A DNA stretch of 64,000 bases from Geobacter sp. FeAm09 (lineage in GTDB: Bacteria; Desulfobacterota; Desulfuromonadia; Geobacterales; Pseudopelobacteraceae). The notes below the pieces were generated by a model that worked only from the letters and a program-made list of their open reading frames with translations, ran no database searches and had not been told where the DNA came from. The stretch is taken from NCBI RefSeq assembly GCF_008330225.1, contig NZ_CP042466.1:1808501-1872500 (forward strand), in the 5' to 3' direction. Positions 19,337 through 28,782 of the stretch are shown here, piece by piece (positions within the stretch are counted from its first letter, which is position 1; each line of letters starts with the position of its first letter). A program made the position numbers and the translations under genes.

Positions 19337-20440
19337 ATGGTTAATCTGCACCAGCTGCTGAAGGTTCTTGTCGAAAGCAACGGTTCCGACCTGCACATCA
19401 CCACCAATACCTCGCCCCAGATCAGGGTTGACGGCAAGCTGACGCCCCTGGATTTTCCTCCGCTGAACCAGATCGAGACCAAGCAGCTCTGTTACAGCGT
19501 CCTGACCGATGCCCAGAAACACAAGTTCGAAGAAGAGAACGAATTGGACCTTTCGTTCGGGGTCAAGGGGCTCTCCCGTTTCAGGGGCAATATATTCGTC
19601 CAGCGCGGGGCCGTGGCCGGGGTGTTCCGGGTGATCCCCTACCGCGTCCTGACGTTCGAGGAGCTTGGGCTGCCCCCCATCGTTTCCGAACTGGCCGCCA
19701 AGGCCCGCGGCCTGATCCTCGTGACCGGCCCGACCGGCAGCGGCAAATCCACGACCCTGGCCTCCATCATCGATTACATCAACATCAACCGCCGCGAGCA
19801 CATCGTCACCATCGAGGATCCGATAGAGTACCTGCACCCCCACAAGGGGTGCCTCGTCAACCAACGGGAGGTGGGGGCCGACACCAAGGGATTCAAGAAT
19901 GCCCTCAAATACGTGCTGCGCCAGGACCCGGACGTGGTCCTGGTCGGGGAAATGCGCGATCTCGAAACCATCGAGGCGGCGCTGACCCTCTCGGAAACCG
20001 GCCACCTCTGCCTGGCCACCCTGCATACCAATTCCTGCGTCCAGACCATCAACCGTATCGTCGATGTGTTCCCCCCGTATCAGCAGACCCAGATCCGGGC
20101 GCAGCTCTCCTTTGTGCTGGAGGGGGTCATATCCCAGGCGCTTATTCCGAGGATGAACTCGCGGGGACGTGCCCTATCCCTGGAGATCATGGTCCCCAAT
20201 GCCGCCATTCGCAACCTGATCCGCGAGGACAAGGTCCATCAGATCTATTCCCAGATGCAGGTCGGGCAGGAAAAGTTCGGCATGCAGACCATGAACCAGT
20301 CGCTTTTGTCCCTGTACCAGAAACGGCTGATATCCCTGGAGGAGGCCCTCGGGCGCTCCCAGGACCCGGAAGAACTCAAGCAGATGATCAACAACCCCTC
20401 TGCCTCCCTGAACATGCAGAGACGGCCGCCTGTGCACTAA
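19337..20440 (+). CDS. pilT: Pilus retraction ATPase PilT
   Basis: Depolymerises the pilus for retraction. It opens VNLHQLLKVLVESNGSDLHIT, the usual PilT N-terminal PAS-like domain, then Walker A GPTGSGKSTTLASII (about 132-146), VTIEDPIEYLH, VVLVGEMRDLETIEAAL and the His box LATLHTNSCVQTINR. The length of 367 residues is normal. AAGGAC precedes the ATG. Geobacter genomes carry several pilT paralogues; the position between pilB and pilC fits the one usually called pilT4, but that subtype is inferred from position. Confidence 0.93.
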   Translation: MVNLHQLLKVLVESNGSDLHITTNTSPQIRVDGKLTPLDFPPLNQIETKQLCYSVLTDAQKHKFEEENELDLSFGVKGLSRFRGNIFVQRGAVAGVFRVIPYRVLTFEELGLPPIVSELAAKARGLILVTGPTGSGKSTTLASIIDYININRREHIVTIEDPIEYLHPHKGCLVNQREVGADTKGFKNALKYVLRQDPDVVLVGEMRDLETIEAALTLSETGHLCLATLHTNSCVQTINRIVDVFPPYQQTQIRAQLSFVLEGVISQALIPRMNSRGRALSLEIMVPNAAIRNLIREDKVHQIYSQMQVGQEKFGMQTMNQSLLSLYQKRLISLEEALGRSQDPEELKQMINNPSASLNMQRRPPVH

Positions 20441-20459
20441 AAGCGAGGAGTATCGGACA

Positions 20460-21677
20460 ATGCCAAAATTTTCATGGGAAGCACGTACCAGAACCGGTGG
20501 AGTGCAAAAGGGCGTCATCGAAGCTGCAAGTGCCAACATCGTCGAAGCCCAGTTGAAAAAATACGGTTTCACCAATATCAGCGTCAATGAACAGGCCAAG
20601 GCGTTTTCCGTCAAACTTCCCAAATTCGGTGGCGGCGGCAAGATCGAAACCAAGGACCTGGTCGTTTTCACCCGCCAGTTCGCCACCATGATCGATTCGG
20701 GCCTGCCGTTGGTCCAGTGCCTCGAGATCCTTGCCGGCCAACAGGAGAACAAGGCCTTCAAGGAGATACTCTACAAGGTGAAGGAAAGCGTGGAAAGCGG
20801 CTCGACGTTTGCCGACGCCCTGGGCAAGCACCCCAAAGCGTTTGATCAGCTCTACGTCAACCTGGTGGCTGCCGGCGAGGTGGGCGGTATCCTCGACACC
20901 ATCCTGAACCGCCTGGCGGCCTACATCGAAAAGGCCATGAAGCTGAAGAAGCAGATCAAGGGGGCCATGGTCTACCCCATCACCATCATGTCCATCGCGG
21001 TTATTGTCGTCGGGGTCATCCTGATCTTCGTCATCCCGACCTTCGCCAAGATGTTCGCCGATTTCGGGGGCGAATTGCCGGCGCCGACCAAGTTCGTCAT
21101 TGCCCTGAGCAATTTCCTGCTGAAGTACATCATTGTCATCATTGCCGTCATCTTCGGCATCATTACCGCCATCAAGAAATACTACGCCACGGCCGGCGGC
21201 CGGAAGAAGATCGACCGCATGGCGCTCAAGGCGCCGATTGCCGGCCCGCTGATCAGGAAGGTCTCCGTGGCGAAGTTTACCAGGACCCTGGGAACGATGG
21301 TCAGCTCCGGCGTGCCGATCATGGACGGCCTTGACATCGTGGCCAGGACCGCCGGCAACAAGATCGTCGAAGAGGCGATCTACGGCGTGCGCCAGGCCAT
21401 CTCCGAGGGCAAGACCATGGCCGAGCCGCTGGCCTCCTGCGGCGTCTTTCCCCCCATGGTCGTCCAGATGATCGCCGTGGGCGAGGCCACCGGCGCCATG
21501 GACGCCATGCTCACCAAGATCGCCGATTTCTACGACGACGAGGTGGACGACGCCGTCTCGGCCATGACCGCCATGATGGAACCGCTGCTCATGGTGTTTC
21601 TGGGGACGACCGTCGGCGGCTTGGTCGTTGCCATGTACCTGCCGATCTTCAAATTGGCGGGGGCCGTCGGCGGCTAA
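20460..21677 (+). CDS. pilC: Type IV pilus inner-membrane platform protein PilC
   Basis: Platform protein on which PilB and PilT act. The 405 residues contain two tandem T2SS-F domains (about 65-190 and 270-395), each starting FTRQFATMIDSGLPLVQCLEI or FTRTLGTMVSSGVPIMDGL, with membrane segments near 175-195, 220-240 and 375-395. GAGGAG precedes the ATG. It lies in the pilB-pilT-pilC order and its stop is three bases from pilS. Confidence 0.95.
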   Translation: MPKFSWEARTRTGGVQKGVIEAASANIVEAQLKKYGFTNISVNEQAKAFSVKLPKFGGGGKIETKDLVVFTRQFATMIDSGLPLVQCLEILAGQQENKAFKEILYKVKESVESGSTFADALGKHPKAFDQLYVNLVAAGEVGGILDTILNRLAAYIEKAMKLKKQIKGAMVYPITIMSIAVIVVGVILIFVIPTFAKMFADFGGELPAPTKFVIALSNFLLKYIIVIIAVIFGIITAIKKYYATAGGRKKIDRMALKAPIAGPLIRKVSVAKFTRTLGTMVSSGVPIMDGLDIVARTAGNKIVEEAIYGVRQAISEGKTMAEPLASCGVFPPMVVQMIAVGEATGAMDAMLTKIADFYDDEVDDAVSAMTAMMEPLLMVFLGTTVGGLVVAMYLPIFKLAGAVGG

Positions 21678-21680
21678 GAC

Positions 21681-23312
21681 ATGGGGCTTGAACGGAAACT
21701 CAGGCTTTTCATCTATGCCAGGATCGTGGTTTCCTTCCTGTTCCTGGCATCGACCATCCTGCTGAACTACCAGGACCTCTCCTCGGCCGACGAACACCTT
21801 CAGAGCGGCCTGGTCCGCTTGATGGCCTTTTCGTTTCTGTTCTCCCTTGGCTGCCTGCTCTTTCTCCGGTTCCGGAGATACCACTCCTTTATCGCCTATC
21901 TCCAGGCAATCTGGGATTTGCTCTTCGTAACGGTCCTTCTGCTGTTTACCGACGGCATACTCAGTCCCTACTCGTTTCTCTACCTCCTCTCCATCATGAG
22001 CGCCGGCCTGTTGCTGGGCGGCCGGCAGGCGTTCTACGCCGCATCCCTGTGCAGCATCCTGTACGGCTCCATCGTCGATATGCAGTACTTCGGCCTGCTG
22101 GCATCGATCGGGCTCAGCCGGTCCGATGCCCAGCAGCTCGGCGCATCGCACATTTTCTACACGATCTTTTTCAACCTCATGGGCTTTTACCTGACCGCCC
22201 TCATCACCGGTTTTCTCTCGGCCCGCGCCAGGGAGAGCGAGGAAGCCCTTCGGGAAAAAACCGTCAACTACGATGAGCTGGAACGTCTGAGCATGAGCAT
22301 CGTGTCGAACCTGGAAAGCGGCCTGCTTACCATCACGCCGGCCGGCAGGATCAGGGTTTTCAACCATTACGCCGAGATGATCACCGGCTTGACGCAGGCC
22401 GCTGCCTATAATACCCGTCTTGTGGACATCTTTCCGGCGCTTGCGGATGTTGCCGGAACCATGGATGCCCGGCTGGACGGGGAGTTCGAATATGAACTGC
22501 CGAGCGGCGAAACGATGACCCTCGGCTACAACGCCGTGTCGTTCAGCGACAGCCAGGGGGGAGCGGCGGGGGCAATTGTCAACTTCAAGGACCTCACGTC
22601 GATGAAGCGGATGGAAGCGGCTCTGAAAAGGGCGGACCGGCTGGCGGCCCTTGGCGAGATATCCGCCCGCATGGCCCACGAGATCCGGAACCCCTTGGCG
22701 GCCATGAGCGGTTCGGTCCAGATGCTGGCCGAGCACGGCTCCGTAGCGGAAAACGATCAGCGTCTGCTGAAGATCGTGCTGCGGGAGGCGGGAAGGCTCA
22801 ACGGCCTGATTACCGATTTCCTGGCCTATGCCCGTCCTTCCTCTCCCTGCAAGGAGAGGTTCGAGTTGCGGCCGCTGGTGGAAGATCTGATCATGCTCCT
22901 CTCTTCGGACAGCCACTTCGGCAGGGTATCCTTCCGCAATCTCGTTGCCGCGCATATCCTGATCCAGGCCGATGTCAATCAACTGCGCCAGGTGCTGCTG
23001 AACCTGTTTCGCAATTCTGCGGATGCCATGCCGGAGGGGGGCATCGTGGAGATCGAATCCCGTTTCCAACTCAGCGGTGCCGATGGATTCAATAAATCCC
23101 CGGCAGCGATCATTACGGTGACCGACAACGGTTGCGGCATCGACAGCGGCACGGCGGCCCACCTGTTCGAACCCTTCTGGACCACCAAGGCGGACGGCTC
23201 GGGCCTGGGGCTGGCGGTCACCTACCGTATCGTCGAGACGCACGGCGGGACCATCACCGTCGAGTCGCCTCCCGAAGGGGGCTGCTGCTTCACCATCATG
23301 CTCCCCGTGTAA
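21681..23312 (+). CDS. pilS: Two-component sensor histidine kinase PilS
   Basis: Membrane kinase that regulates pilin transcription through PilR. The N-terminal 190 residues have about six hydrophobic segments (for example IVVSFLFLASTILLNY and FLYLLSIMSAGLLLGG). A PAS domain (about 205-310) follows, then HisKA with the phospho-His in ARMAHEIRNPLAAMSG, and an ATPase domain (NLFRNSADAMPEGG, DNGCGID, DGSGLGLAV). It follows pilC directly, as in other Geobacter genomes, but no pilR comes next; a permease gene does. PilR and pilin must be elsewhere, or this kinase has another partner. Confidence 0.9.
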   Translation: MGLERKLRLFIYARIVVSFLFLASTILLNYQDLSSADEHLQSGLVRLMAFSFLFSLGCLLFLRFRRYHSFIAYLQAIWDLLFVTVLLLFTDGILSPYSFLYLLSIMSAGLLLGGRQAFYAASLCSILYGSIVDMQYFGLLASIGLSRSDAQQLGASHIFYTIFFNLMGFYLTALITGFLSARARESEEALREKTVNYDELERLSMSIVSNLESGLLTITPAGRIRVFNHYAEMITGLTQAAAYNTRLVDIFPALADVAGTMDARLDGEFEYELPSGETMTLGYNAVSFSDSQGGAAGAIVNFKDLTSMKRMEAALKRADRLAALGEISARMAHEIRNPLAAMSGSVQMLAEHGSVAENDQRLLKIVLREAGRLNGLITDFLAYARPSSPCKERFELRPLVEDLIMLLSSDSHFGRVSFRNLVAAHILIQADVNQLRQVLLNLFRNSADAMPEGGIVEIESRFQLSGADGFNKSPAAIITVTDNGCGIDSGTAAHLFEPFWTTKADGSGLGLAVTYRIVETHGGTITVESPPEGGCCFTIMLPV

Positions 23313-23329
23313 CGAAGGGGCCGATTGCG

Positions 23330-24496
23330 ATGATCGTTCCGCTTTCCTATAGCTTTCGCAATCTTCTCACCCGCCGTCTGACCACCTTTTTGACCGCAAC
23401 GGGGATGGCGCTCGTGGTGTTTGTCTTTGCCTCGATCCTGATGCTGTCGGCGGGGTTGGAGAAAACGCTGGTCGAAACCGGCTCCGACGATAACGTCATC
23501 GTCACCCGCAAGGCGGCCAATTCGGAGGTGCAGAGCGGTGTGGACCGGTCCCAGGCCGCCATCGTGGAGAGCCTGCCGGACATTGCCACCGGAAGCGACG
23601 GGAGTCTGCTGGCGGCCAAGGAACTGGTCGTGCTGATCAGCCTCTCCAAGCGGGGCAGCGACAAGCCGGCCAATGTGGTCATCAGGGGGATCGATCCGGC
23701 CTCCCTCAAGCTCAGACCCCAGGTGCGGCTGGTGGAGGGGCGCATGCCGCGTCCCGGCTCAGCGGAAATCATGGCGGGGGGCAGTATTGCCCAGCGCTTC
23801 AAAGGTGGCGGGATCGGCGAATCCCTCCGCTTTGCCATGCGCGACTGGACGGTGGTCGGCATCTTCGATGCCGGTGCGACAGGTTTCAATTCCGAGATAT
23901 GGGGCGATGCCATTCAACTGATGCAGGCCTTCCGGCGGCCGGTGTACTCCTCGGTCACCTTCCGGCTGCGCGACAGCGGCGACTTCCCCGCGGTCAAGGC
24001 AAAGCTGGATGCCGACCCGCGCCTGACGCTGGATGTGCGTCGCGAAACCCGCTACTACCGCGACCAGTCCGAGGCCATGGCCAAATTTTTACGCATACTC
24101 GGCATGTCGTTGACAGTGATCTTCTCCCTGGGGGCCATCATCGGCGCCATGATCACCATGTATGCCGCCGTTGCCAACCGGGTCGGGGAGATCGGCACCC
24201 TGCGGGCACTCGGTTTCCAGCGCAGCAGCATCATGCTGGCTTTTTTGACGGAATCCCTGCTGCTCGGCCTGATCGGCGGTGCCGCGGGGCTTTTCATGGC
24301 GTCGTTCATGCAGCTTGTCACCATCTCTACCATGAACTGGCAGACTTTTTCCGAGCTTGCCTTTTCATTTACCCTCACCAGCGAAATTATGTACCAGTCG
24401 CTTTCCTTTTCCCTGTTCATGGGGTTCGTGGGAGGCGTCATCCCCGCCGTGCGGGCCAGCCGTCTGAATATCGTCGATGCCCTGCGGGAAAGTTGA
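23330..24496 (+). CDS. FtsX/MacB-type ABC transporter permease
   Basis: A 388-residue inner-membrane permease. Helix 1 (about 20-40), a large periplasmic domain (about 45-255) of the MacB type, then three helices (SLTVIFSLGAIIGAMITMYAA, ESLLLGLIGGAAGLFMASF and SLFMGFVGGVIPAVRAS) ending in the FtsX-domain motif PAVRASRLNIVDALRES. Such permeases move lipoproteins, peptides or lipids, or act as mechanical relays. No ATP-binding subunit lies next to it. The start is the ATG at 23330 with GAAGGGG upstream; the open frame reaches into pilS but that part is not homologous. Confidence 0.85.
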   Translation: MIVPLSYSFRNLLTRRLTTFLTATGMALVVFVFASILMLSAGLEKTLVETGSDDNVIVTRKAANSEVQSGVDRSQAAIVESLPDIATGSDGSLLAAKELVVLISLSKRGSDKPANVVIRGIDPASLKLRPQVRLVEGRMPRPGSAEIMAGGSIAQRFKGGGIGESLRFAMRDWTVVGIFDAGATGFNSEIWGDAIQLMQAFRRPVYSSVTFRLRDSGDFPAVKAKLDADPRLTLDVRRETRYYRDQSEAMAKFLRILGMSLTVIFSLGAIIGAMITMYAAVANRVGEIGTLRALGFQRSSIMLAFLTESLLLGLIGGAAGLFMASFMQLVTISTMNWQTFSELAFSFTLTSEIMYQSLSFSLFMGFVGGVIPAVRASRLNIVDALRES

Positions 24497-24511
24497 AATG
24501 GAGAAATATGG

Positions 24512-25255
24512 ATGAACGGCTTGCCCCATAAAAAACACATCGTATTGGCGGCCCTGGCCGCGGCATCGCTGGCCCTGTACCTGATCGACTATTACGTTCT
24601 CGGCAACAGCCGCGATATTGCATCGAGTTTTCTTGGAAATCTTGCTTTTTTGCCAGTTTACGTCATATTCATTACATTGATTGTCGAACAAATTGTGCGG
24701 GAGCGGGAACGCCAGGCGGTCATGCGCAAGCTCAATATGGTGATCGGTGTTTTTTTCAGCGAGGTCGGCAACCGTCTGCTCAAGGAATTATCCACCTGTG
24801 TGGAGGCCTGTGGAGAATTGAAGGGCCGTCTCATGGTCGATGGGGGCTGGAAGGATGATGAATTCGCGAAGGCGCTGGACTACCTGCGCCGGACCGATAT
24901 CAAGGTCAATTGCGATGCCGAGGGGAAGGGCCGGCTGAAGGGGTTCCTGATCGAAAAGCGCGGATTTCTGGTCGGACTCCTGGAAAATCAGAACCTGCTG
25001 GAGCATGAGCAGTTTACCGACCTTCTGTGGGCCGTGTTCCATCTGGTGGAGGAGTTGGAGGCGCGGCCATCCTTCGATGCCATGTCCCCGAGCGACAGCG
25101 AGCATATCAACGTGGATATCAAGCGCGCCTTCGGGCACCTGGCCCGGGAATGGACGCTGTACATGCGGCACCTCAAGGTTGACTACCCCTACCTGTTTTC
25201 CCTGGCCGTCCGTCTCAACCCGCTGCTCGATACCCCCGATCCCCGGGTCCACTGA
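24512..25255 (+). CDS. Conserved membrane protein of unknown function
   Basis: I do not recognise this protein. Its 247 residues start with two membrane helices (about 9-27, HIVLAALAAASLALYLIDY; and about 40-60, LGNLAFLPVYVIFITLIVEQ), followed by a basic stretch RERERQAVMRKL and about 185 soluble, helix-rich residues. The end reads HLAREWTLYMRHLKVDYPYLFSLAVRLNP. The stop overlaps the start of the cation ATPase in TGATG, so the two are probably made together. A sensor or accessory role for the pump or permease is possible but unsupported. Confidence 0.8.
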   Translation: MNGLPHKKHIVLAALAAASLALYLIDYYVLGNSRDIASSFLGNLAFLPVYVIFITLIVEQIVRERERQAVMRKLNMVIGVFFSEVGNRLLKELSTCVEACGELKGRLMVDGGWKDDEFAKALDYLRRTDIKVNCDAEGKGRLKGFLIEKRGFLVGLLENQNLLEHEQFTDLLWAVFHLVEELEARPSFDAMSPSDSEHINVDIKRAFGHLAREWTLYMRHLKVDYPYLFSLAVRLNPLLDTPDPRVH

Positions 25256-27906
25256 TGGACTGGCACCTGCAGGACATAGGAGCGGTTCTGGCAGAGCAGG
25301 AAGTCGATGCCGCCTGCGGCCTCACAGCCGACGAAGCCGCCCGCCGCCTGTCCCGTTTCGGCGGCAACGAATTGCAGGAGCGGGGCGGTACGTCGCCCTG
25401 GCTCATTCTGTGGGAGCAATTCACCTCCACCATGGCGCTGATCCTGACCGGGGCAGCGCTCCTCTCCGCCTTTGTCGGCTCTTTCAAGGATAGTCTGACC
25501 ATCCTGGCCATCGTCTGCCTCTTCGCCGTCCTGGGATTTGTCCAGGAATACCGCGCGGAACGGGCCATGCGGGCGCTCAAGCGGCTGGCCGTGCCGGTGG
25601 TGCGGGTGCGGCGCGACGGCGTAGCGGTCGAAATCCCGGCGGTCGATCTGGTGGCGGGTGACATCGTCCTCGTGGAGGCCGGCAATCTGGTGCCGGCCGA
25701 TTGCCGGCTGGTGGAAATCCATAACCTGCGGGTGCAGGAGGCGGTCCTGACCGGGGAGGCCGAAGAGGTCGAAAAGTGTGCCGAGAGCCTGGAGACGACC
25801 GGCGACCCCCTGCCGACCGGTGAGCGCCGGAACATGATCTTCATGGGCACCACGGTCGCCTATGGCCGTGGGGTTGCCGTTGCCGTCGCCACCGGCATGC
25901 ACACGGAACTGGGCCGCATCGCCGGCATGTTGCAGAATGTGGCCCAGGAGTGGACGCCGTTGCAAAGGCGTCTCGACCGTTTGGGGAAGGTCCTGGCCCT
26001 GGCCGCCGTGGCGGTTTCACTGCTGTTTCTGGCCATCGGCCTTTTGCGCGGCGAGGAACTACGCCTCATGCTGATGACCGCCGTCAGTTTGGCGGTGGCC
26101 GCCATCCCGGAGGGGCTGCCGGCGGTAGTCACCATCACCCTGGCCATCGGCTCCCAGCGCATGCTGAAACGTCAGGCCCTGATCCGCAAGCTGCCCGCCG
26201 TGGAAACCCTCGGTTCGGTGACGGTGATCTGCTCCGACAAGACCGGTACCCTGACCCAGAACCGCATGGCGGTCATGGAGGTCGTCACCGGCACCGAGAT
26301 CCGGCAACAAACCTCCGGGGCGGGGCAGGGAGGGGGAACGGGGGCCGACCGCCGGGGAATCCTGGCCTGCGTAGCGCTCTGCAACGAGGCGGTGCTGACG
26401 GAAAAAGAGGGGCAGGGGGTGGGGGACCCAACCGAGACGGCGCTTCTTGCGGCCGCGGCCCAGGAGGGGCTGTTGCGCCATGAACTTGAGGCCATCCTGC
26501 CGCGCGTGGCCGAAATCCCCTTCGATTCCACGGTCAAGCGCATGGTCACCTTCCACGCCGTTGCGGATGCCGCCTTGGCCGCGTCGCTCGGCATTCCCGT
26601 CCACATTCATCCCGGCGCATGTCTCGTGATCGGCAAGGGGGCGCTGGACGCGGTGCTAGATCTGTGCGACCGGATCGGCGACCGGCAGCTTGCGGCAGCG
26701 GAGCGCCAGGCTGCCCTGGCGGCTATGGACCGCCTGGCCGGCCAGGGGAGGCGCGTCCTGGCCGTTGCCTGCGGCATGGGCGACCGCGACACGCACGCCG
26801 TGCGCACCTTTTCCCTGATCGGCCTGGTCGCCATGATGGACCCCGTGCGCCCCGAGGCGCGGGATGCGGTTGAACTCTGCCGCCAGGCCGGCATCCGGCC
26901 GGTCATGATCACCGGCGACCACCCGCTGACCGCCCGCTCCATTGCCGAATCGCTGGGCATGGGGGAGGGGGGGCGGGTCATGACCGGTGCCGAACTCGAG
27001 CGCATCGGCACGGCCGGCCTGGCCGCCTCGTGTTCAGAGGTGTCGGTTTACGCGCGGGTCTCGCCGGAGCACAAGCTGATGATCGTCGATGCCCTGCAGC
27101 AGCAGGGGCAGGTGGTGGCCATGACCGGGGACGGCGTCAACGATGCCCCGGCCCTGAAAAAGGCCGATATCGGCGTCTCCATGGGGATCACCGGCACCGA
27201 CGTGGCCCGCGAGGCAGCCGACATGGTACTGCTAGACGACAACTTCGCCACCATCGTTTCTGCGGTGCGGGAGGGGCGCACCATCTATGACAACATCCGC
27301 AAGTTCATCGAATTTTCCGTGGCCGGCAACCTGGGCAAGATTCTGGCCGTGCTGACCTTGCCCTTTCTGGGGTTGCCCAGTCCGCTCACCCCTCTGCAAC
27401 TGCTCTGGCTCAACCTGCTCACCGACGGCCTGCTCGGTCTGGGCATGGGAGTGGAACGTTCCGAACCGGACGTCATGGCCCGTCCCCCCATTTCGCCGAC
27501 CTCCCAGATTTTTGACCGCCGCATGGTGCGCCACACCCTGCTGACCGGCGGTATTATCGGTACTTCGACCATGCTGCTGGCCCATCACCACTGGCGGTTC
27601 CATCCCGAGAACTGGCAGACCGTCCTGTTCACCTCCCTGGCCTTTGCCCAGATCGGTCAAGCCATGGCCCTGCGTTCGTTCCGGCACTCCTTTTTCCGCA
27701 TGGGGCTCTTTGGCAATCCCCTGCTTCTGGCCATGGTCGGAGCGGTGATCCTGCTGCAGGGGATGGTCGTCTATCTGCCGGCCCTGCAGAGCTTCTTTAA
27801 AACCGCCCCCCTGGGGGCCGAAGCGCTGGCCTGGGTGTTTGTGCCGGGAATGACGCTGTTTGCCGCCCTGGAGATCGAAAAGGTCGTCGTACGGCGCATG
27901 GCGTGA
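25255..27906 (+). CDS. Cation-transporting P-type ATPase (type II, Ca2+ pump-like)
   Basis: An 883-residue P-type pump. It has the cation ATPase N-domain (ADEAARRLSRFGGNEL), the actuator motif LTGEAEEVEK, the phosphorylated Asp in ICSDKTGTLTQN (about 325), the nucleotide-binding region with KGALDAV and DPVRPEARDAV, the hinge MTGDGVNDAPALKKADIGVSMG and about ten helices. Helix 4 has AIPEGLPAVVT, typical of Ca2+/Mn2+ (SERCA/PMR1-like) pumps. The LNLLTDGLLGLGMGVE stretch in helix 6 also fits type II. The exact ion is inference. Confidence 0.9.
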   Translation: MDWHLQDIGAVLAEQEVDAACGLTADEAARRLSRFGGNELQERGGTSPWLILWEQFTSTMALILTGAALLSAFVGSFKDSLTILAIVCLFAVLGFVQEYRAERAMRALKRLAVPVVRVRRDGVAVEIPAVDLVAGDIVLVEAGNLVPADCRLVEIHNLRVQEAVLTGEAEEVEKCAESLETTGDPLPTGERRNMIFMGTTVAYGRGVAVAVATGMHTELGRIAGMLQNVAQEWTPLQRRLDRLGKVLALAAVAVSLLFLAIGLLRGEELRLMLMTAVSLAVAAIPEGLPAVVTITLAIGSQRMLKRQALIRKLPAVETLGSVTVICSDKTGTLTQNRMAVMEVVTGTEIRQQTSGAGQGGGTGADRRGILACVALCNEAVLTEKEGQGVGDPTETALLAAAAQEGLLRHELEAILPRVAEIPFDSTVKRMVTFHAVADAALAASLGIPVHIHPGACLVIGKGALDAVLDLCDRIGDRQLAAAERQAALAAMDRLAGQGRRVLAVACGMGDRDTHAVRTFSLIGLVAMMDPVRPEARDAVELCRQAGIRPVMITGDHPLTARSIAESLGMGEGGRVMTGAELERIGTAGLAASCSEVSVYARVSPEHKLMIVDALQQQGQVVAMTGDGVNDAPALKKADIGVSMGITGTDVAREAADMVLLDDNFATIVSAVREGRTIYDNIRKFIEFSVAGNLGKILAVLTLPFLGLPSPLTPLQLLWLNLLTDGLLGLGMGVERSEPDVMARPPISPTSQIFDRRMVRHTLLTGGIIGTSTMLLAHHHWRFHPENWQTVLFTSLAFAQIGQAMALRSFRHSFFRMGLFGNPLLLAMVGAVILLQGMVVYLPALQSFFKTAPLGAEALAWVFVPGMTLFAALEIEKVVVRRMA

Positions 27907-28010
27907 CGTTGCTCATGTGTGACGCTGTATTATATGCCCCCGTTGTGGTAGTATGTCATCAAGACAGAAAGGATGTTTTGACTTCTCACGTCGCATAACG
28001 GGAGGTGGCT

Positions 28011-28679
28011 ATGAAACGGCTTGTCCTGGCGGCACTGATGACGTTCACGTTCTTGATCCAGGCGGGGTGCGGCAACGACGGCGGCAGTGCGCAGCCGTTA
28101 TTTGTTGCCCATATCCTGAGCGATTCCGCCTCTGACGGCGATATCGCACGGGATGCCGTCAGCGGCGTTTTTACGGTGACACAGGGCATGTCGTCGAGTG
28201 TCCAAAGCGTGTTTGCCGGCATTGATCCGACTACCGGGGCCGAATACCGGACTTTTCTCGATTTTCCCCTGACCGGGGCGGGCGGCGTGCCGGGGAGTGC
28301 CGTCATTGCGTCGGCGTTCCTGGATATCGTTATCACCAGCATCCTGCCCCAACCCCTGAGCGGTACGATCCCCATCCGCATTGACCTGGTTTCCTTCCAG
28401 CCGCCAACCCTGGTGGGAGCCGATTTCGATCGAACGCTCCAACCGGCGCTGGCGACCACCACGATTATTCCGCCCATCTCCCAATCCGACTTTGGAGGAC
28501 ACGTAACGGTGGATGTTACGGCTTTGATGGTGGAAGCGCAGCGCTTGGGCCTGCTCAACTTCCAGGTCCGCATTCTGCGTGATTTGGGGACCGCCGCGCC
28601 GGGGCTCATCGAGATCAACGATACCACCGGGGCGAACCGGAGCACCCTCGCACCACTATTGCAGGTCAGCTATTTCTAG
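28011..28679 (+). CDS. Putative lipoprotein of unknown function
   Basis: The 222-residue product begins with a signal peptide and lipobox (FLIQAGC, Cys about 21) and then GNDGGS, so it is probably a lipoprotein; Gly after the Cys favours the outer membrane. The rest is beta-rich (DFPLTGAGGVPGSAVIASAFLD and VTVDVTALMVEAQRL), resembling carbohydrate-binding or DNRLRE-type beta-sandwich domains, but I cannot name the family. The ATG at 28011 has GGGAGGTG upstream; the in-frame GTG at 28005 lies inside that site. A strong terminator follows at 28714. Confidence 0.75.
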   Translation: MKRLVLAALMTFTFLIQAGCGNDGGSAQPLFVAHILSDSASDGDIARDAVSGVFTVTQGMSSSVQSVFAGIDPTTGAEYRTFLDFPLTGAGGVPGSAVIASAFLDIVITSILPQPLSGTIPIRIDLVSFQPPTLVGADFDRTLQPALATTTIIPPISQSDFGGHVTVDVTALMVEAQRLGLLNFQVRILRDLGTAAPGLIEINDTTGANRSTLAPLLQVSYF

Positions 28680-28713
28680 CTCGGCCGTAACGCATATCGT
28701 TACCTGCCCATAC

Positions 28714-28755
28714 CGCGTTGCCTGAATAGATAAGTAAGGCAGCGCGTTTTTTTTT
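28714..28755 (+). terminator. Rho-independent terminator
   Basis: CGCGTTGCCT (28714-28723) pairs with AGGCAGCGCG (28737-28746) with one wobble and is followed by nine T residues. It ends the transcript of the lipoprotein gene and separates it from the next gene. Confidence 0.85.
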
Positions 28756-28782
28756 GCAGGATTACCCGGACGGGAGACCATC

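Noticed and set aside
20472-23243. A 923-residue open frame on the - strand opposite pilC and pilS
   Set aside because: It is a shadow frame: low-complexity His/Asp/Gln-rich sequence, no motifs, no ribosome site, and complete overlap with well-supported genes.
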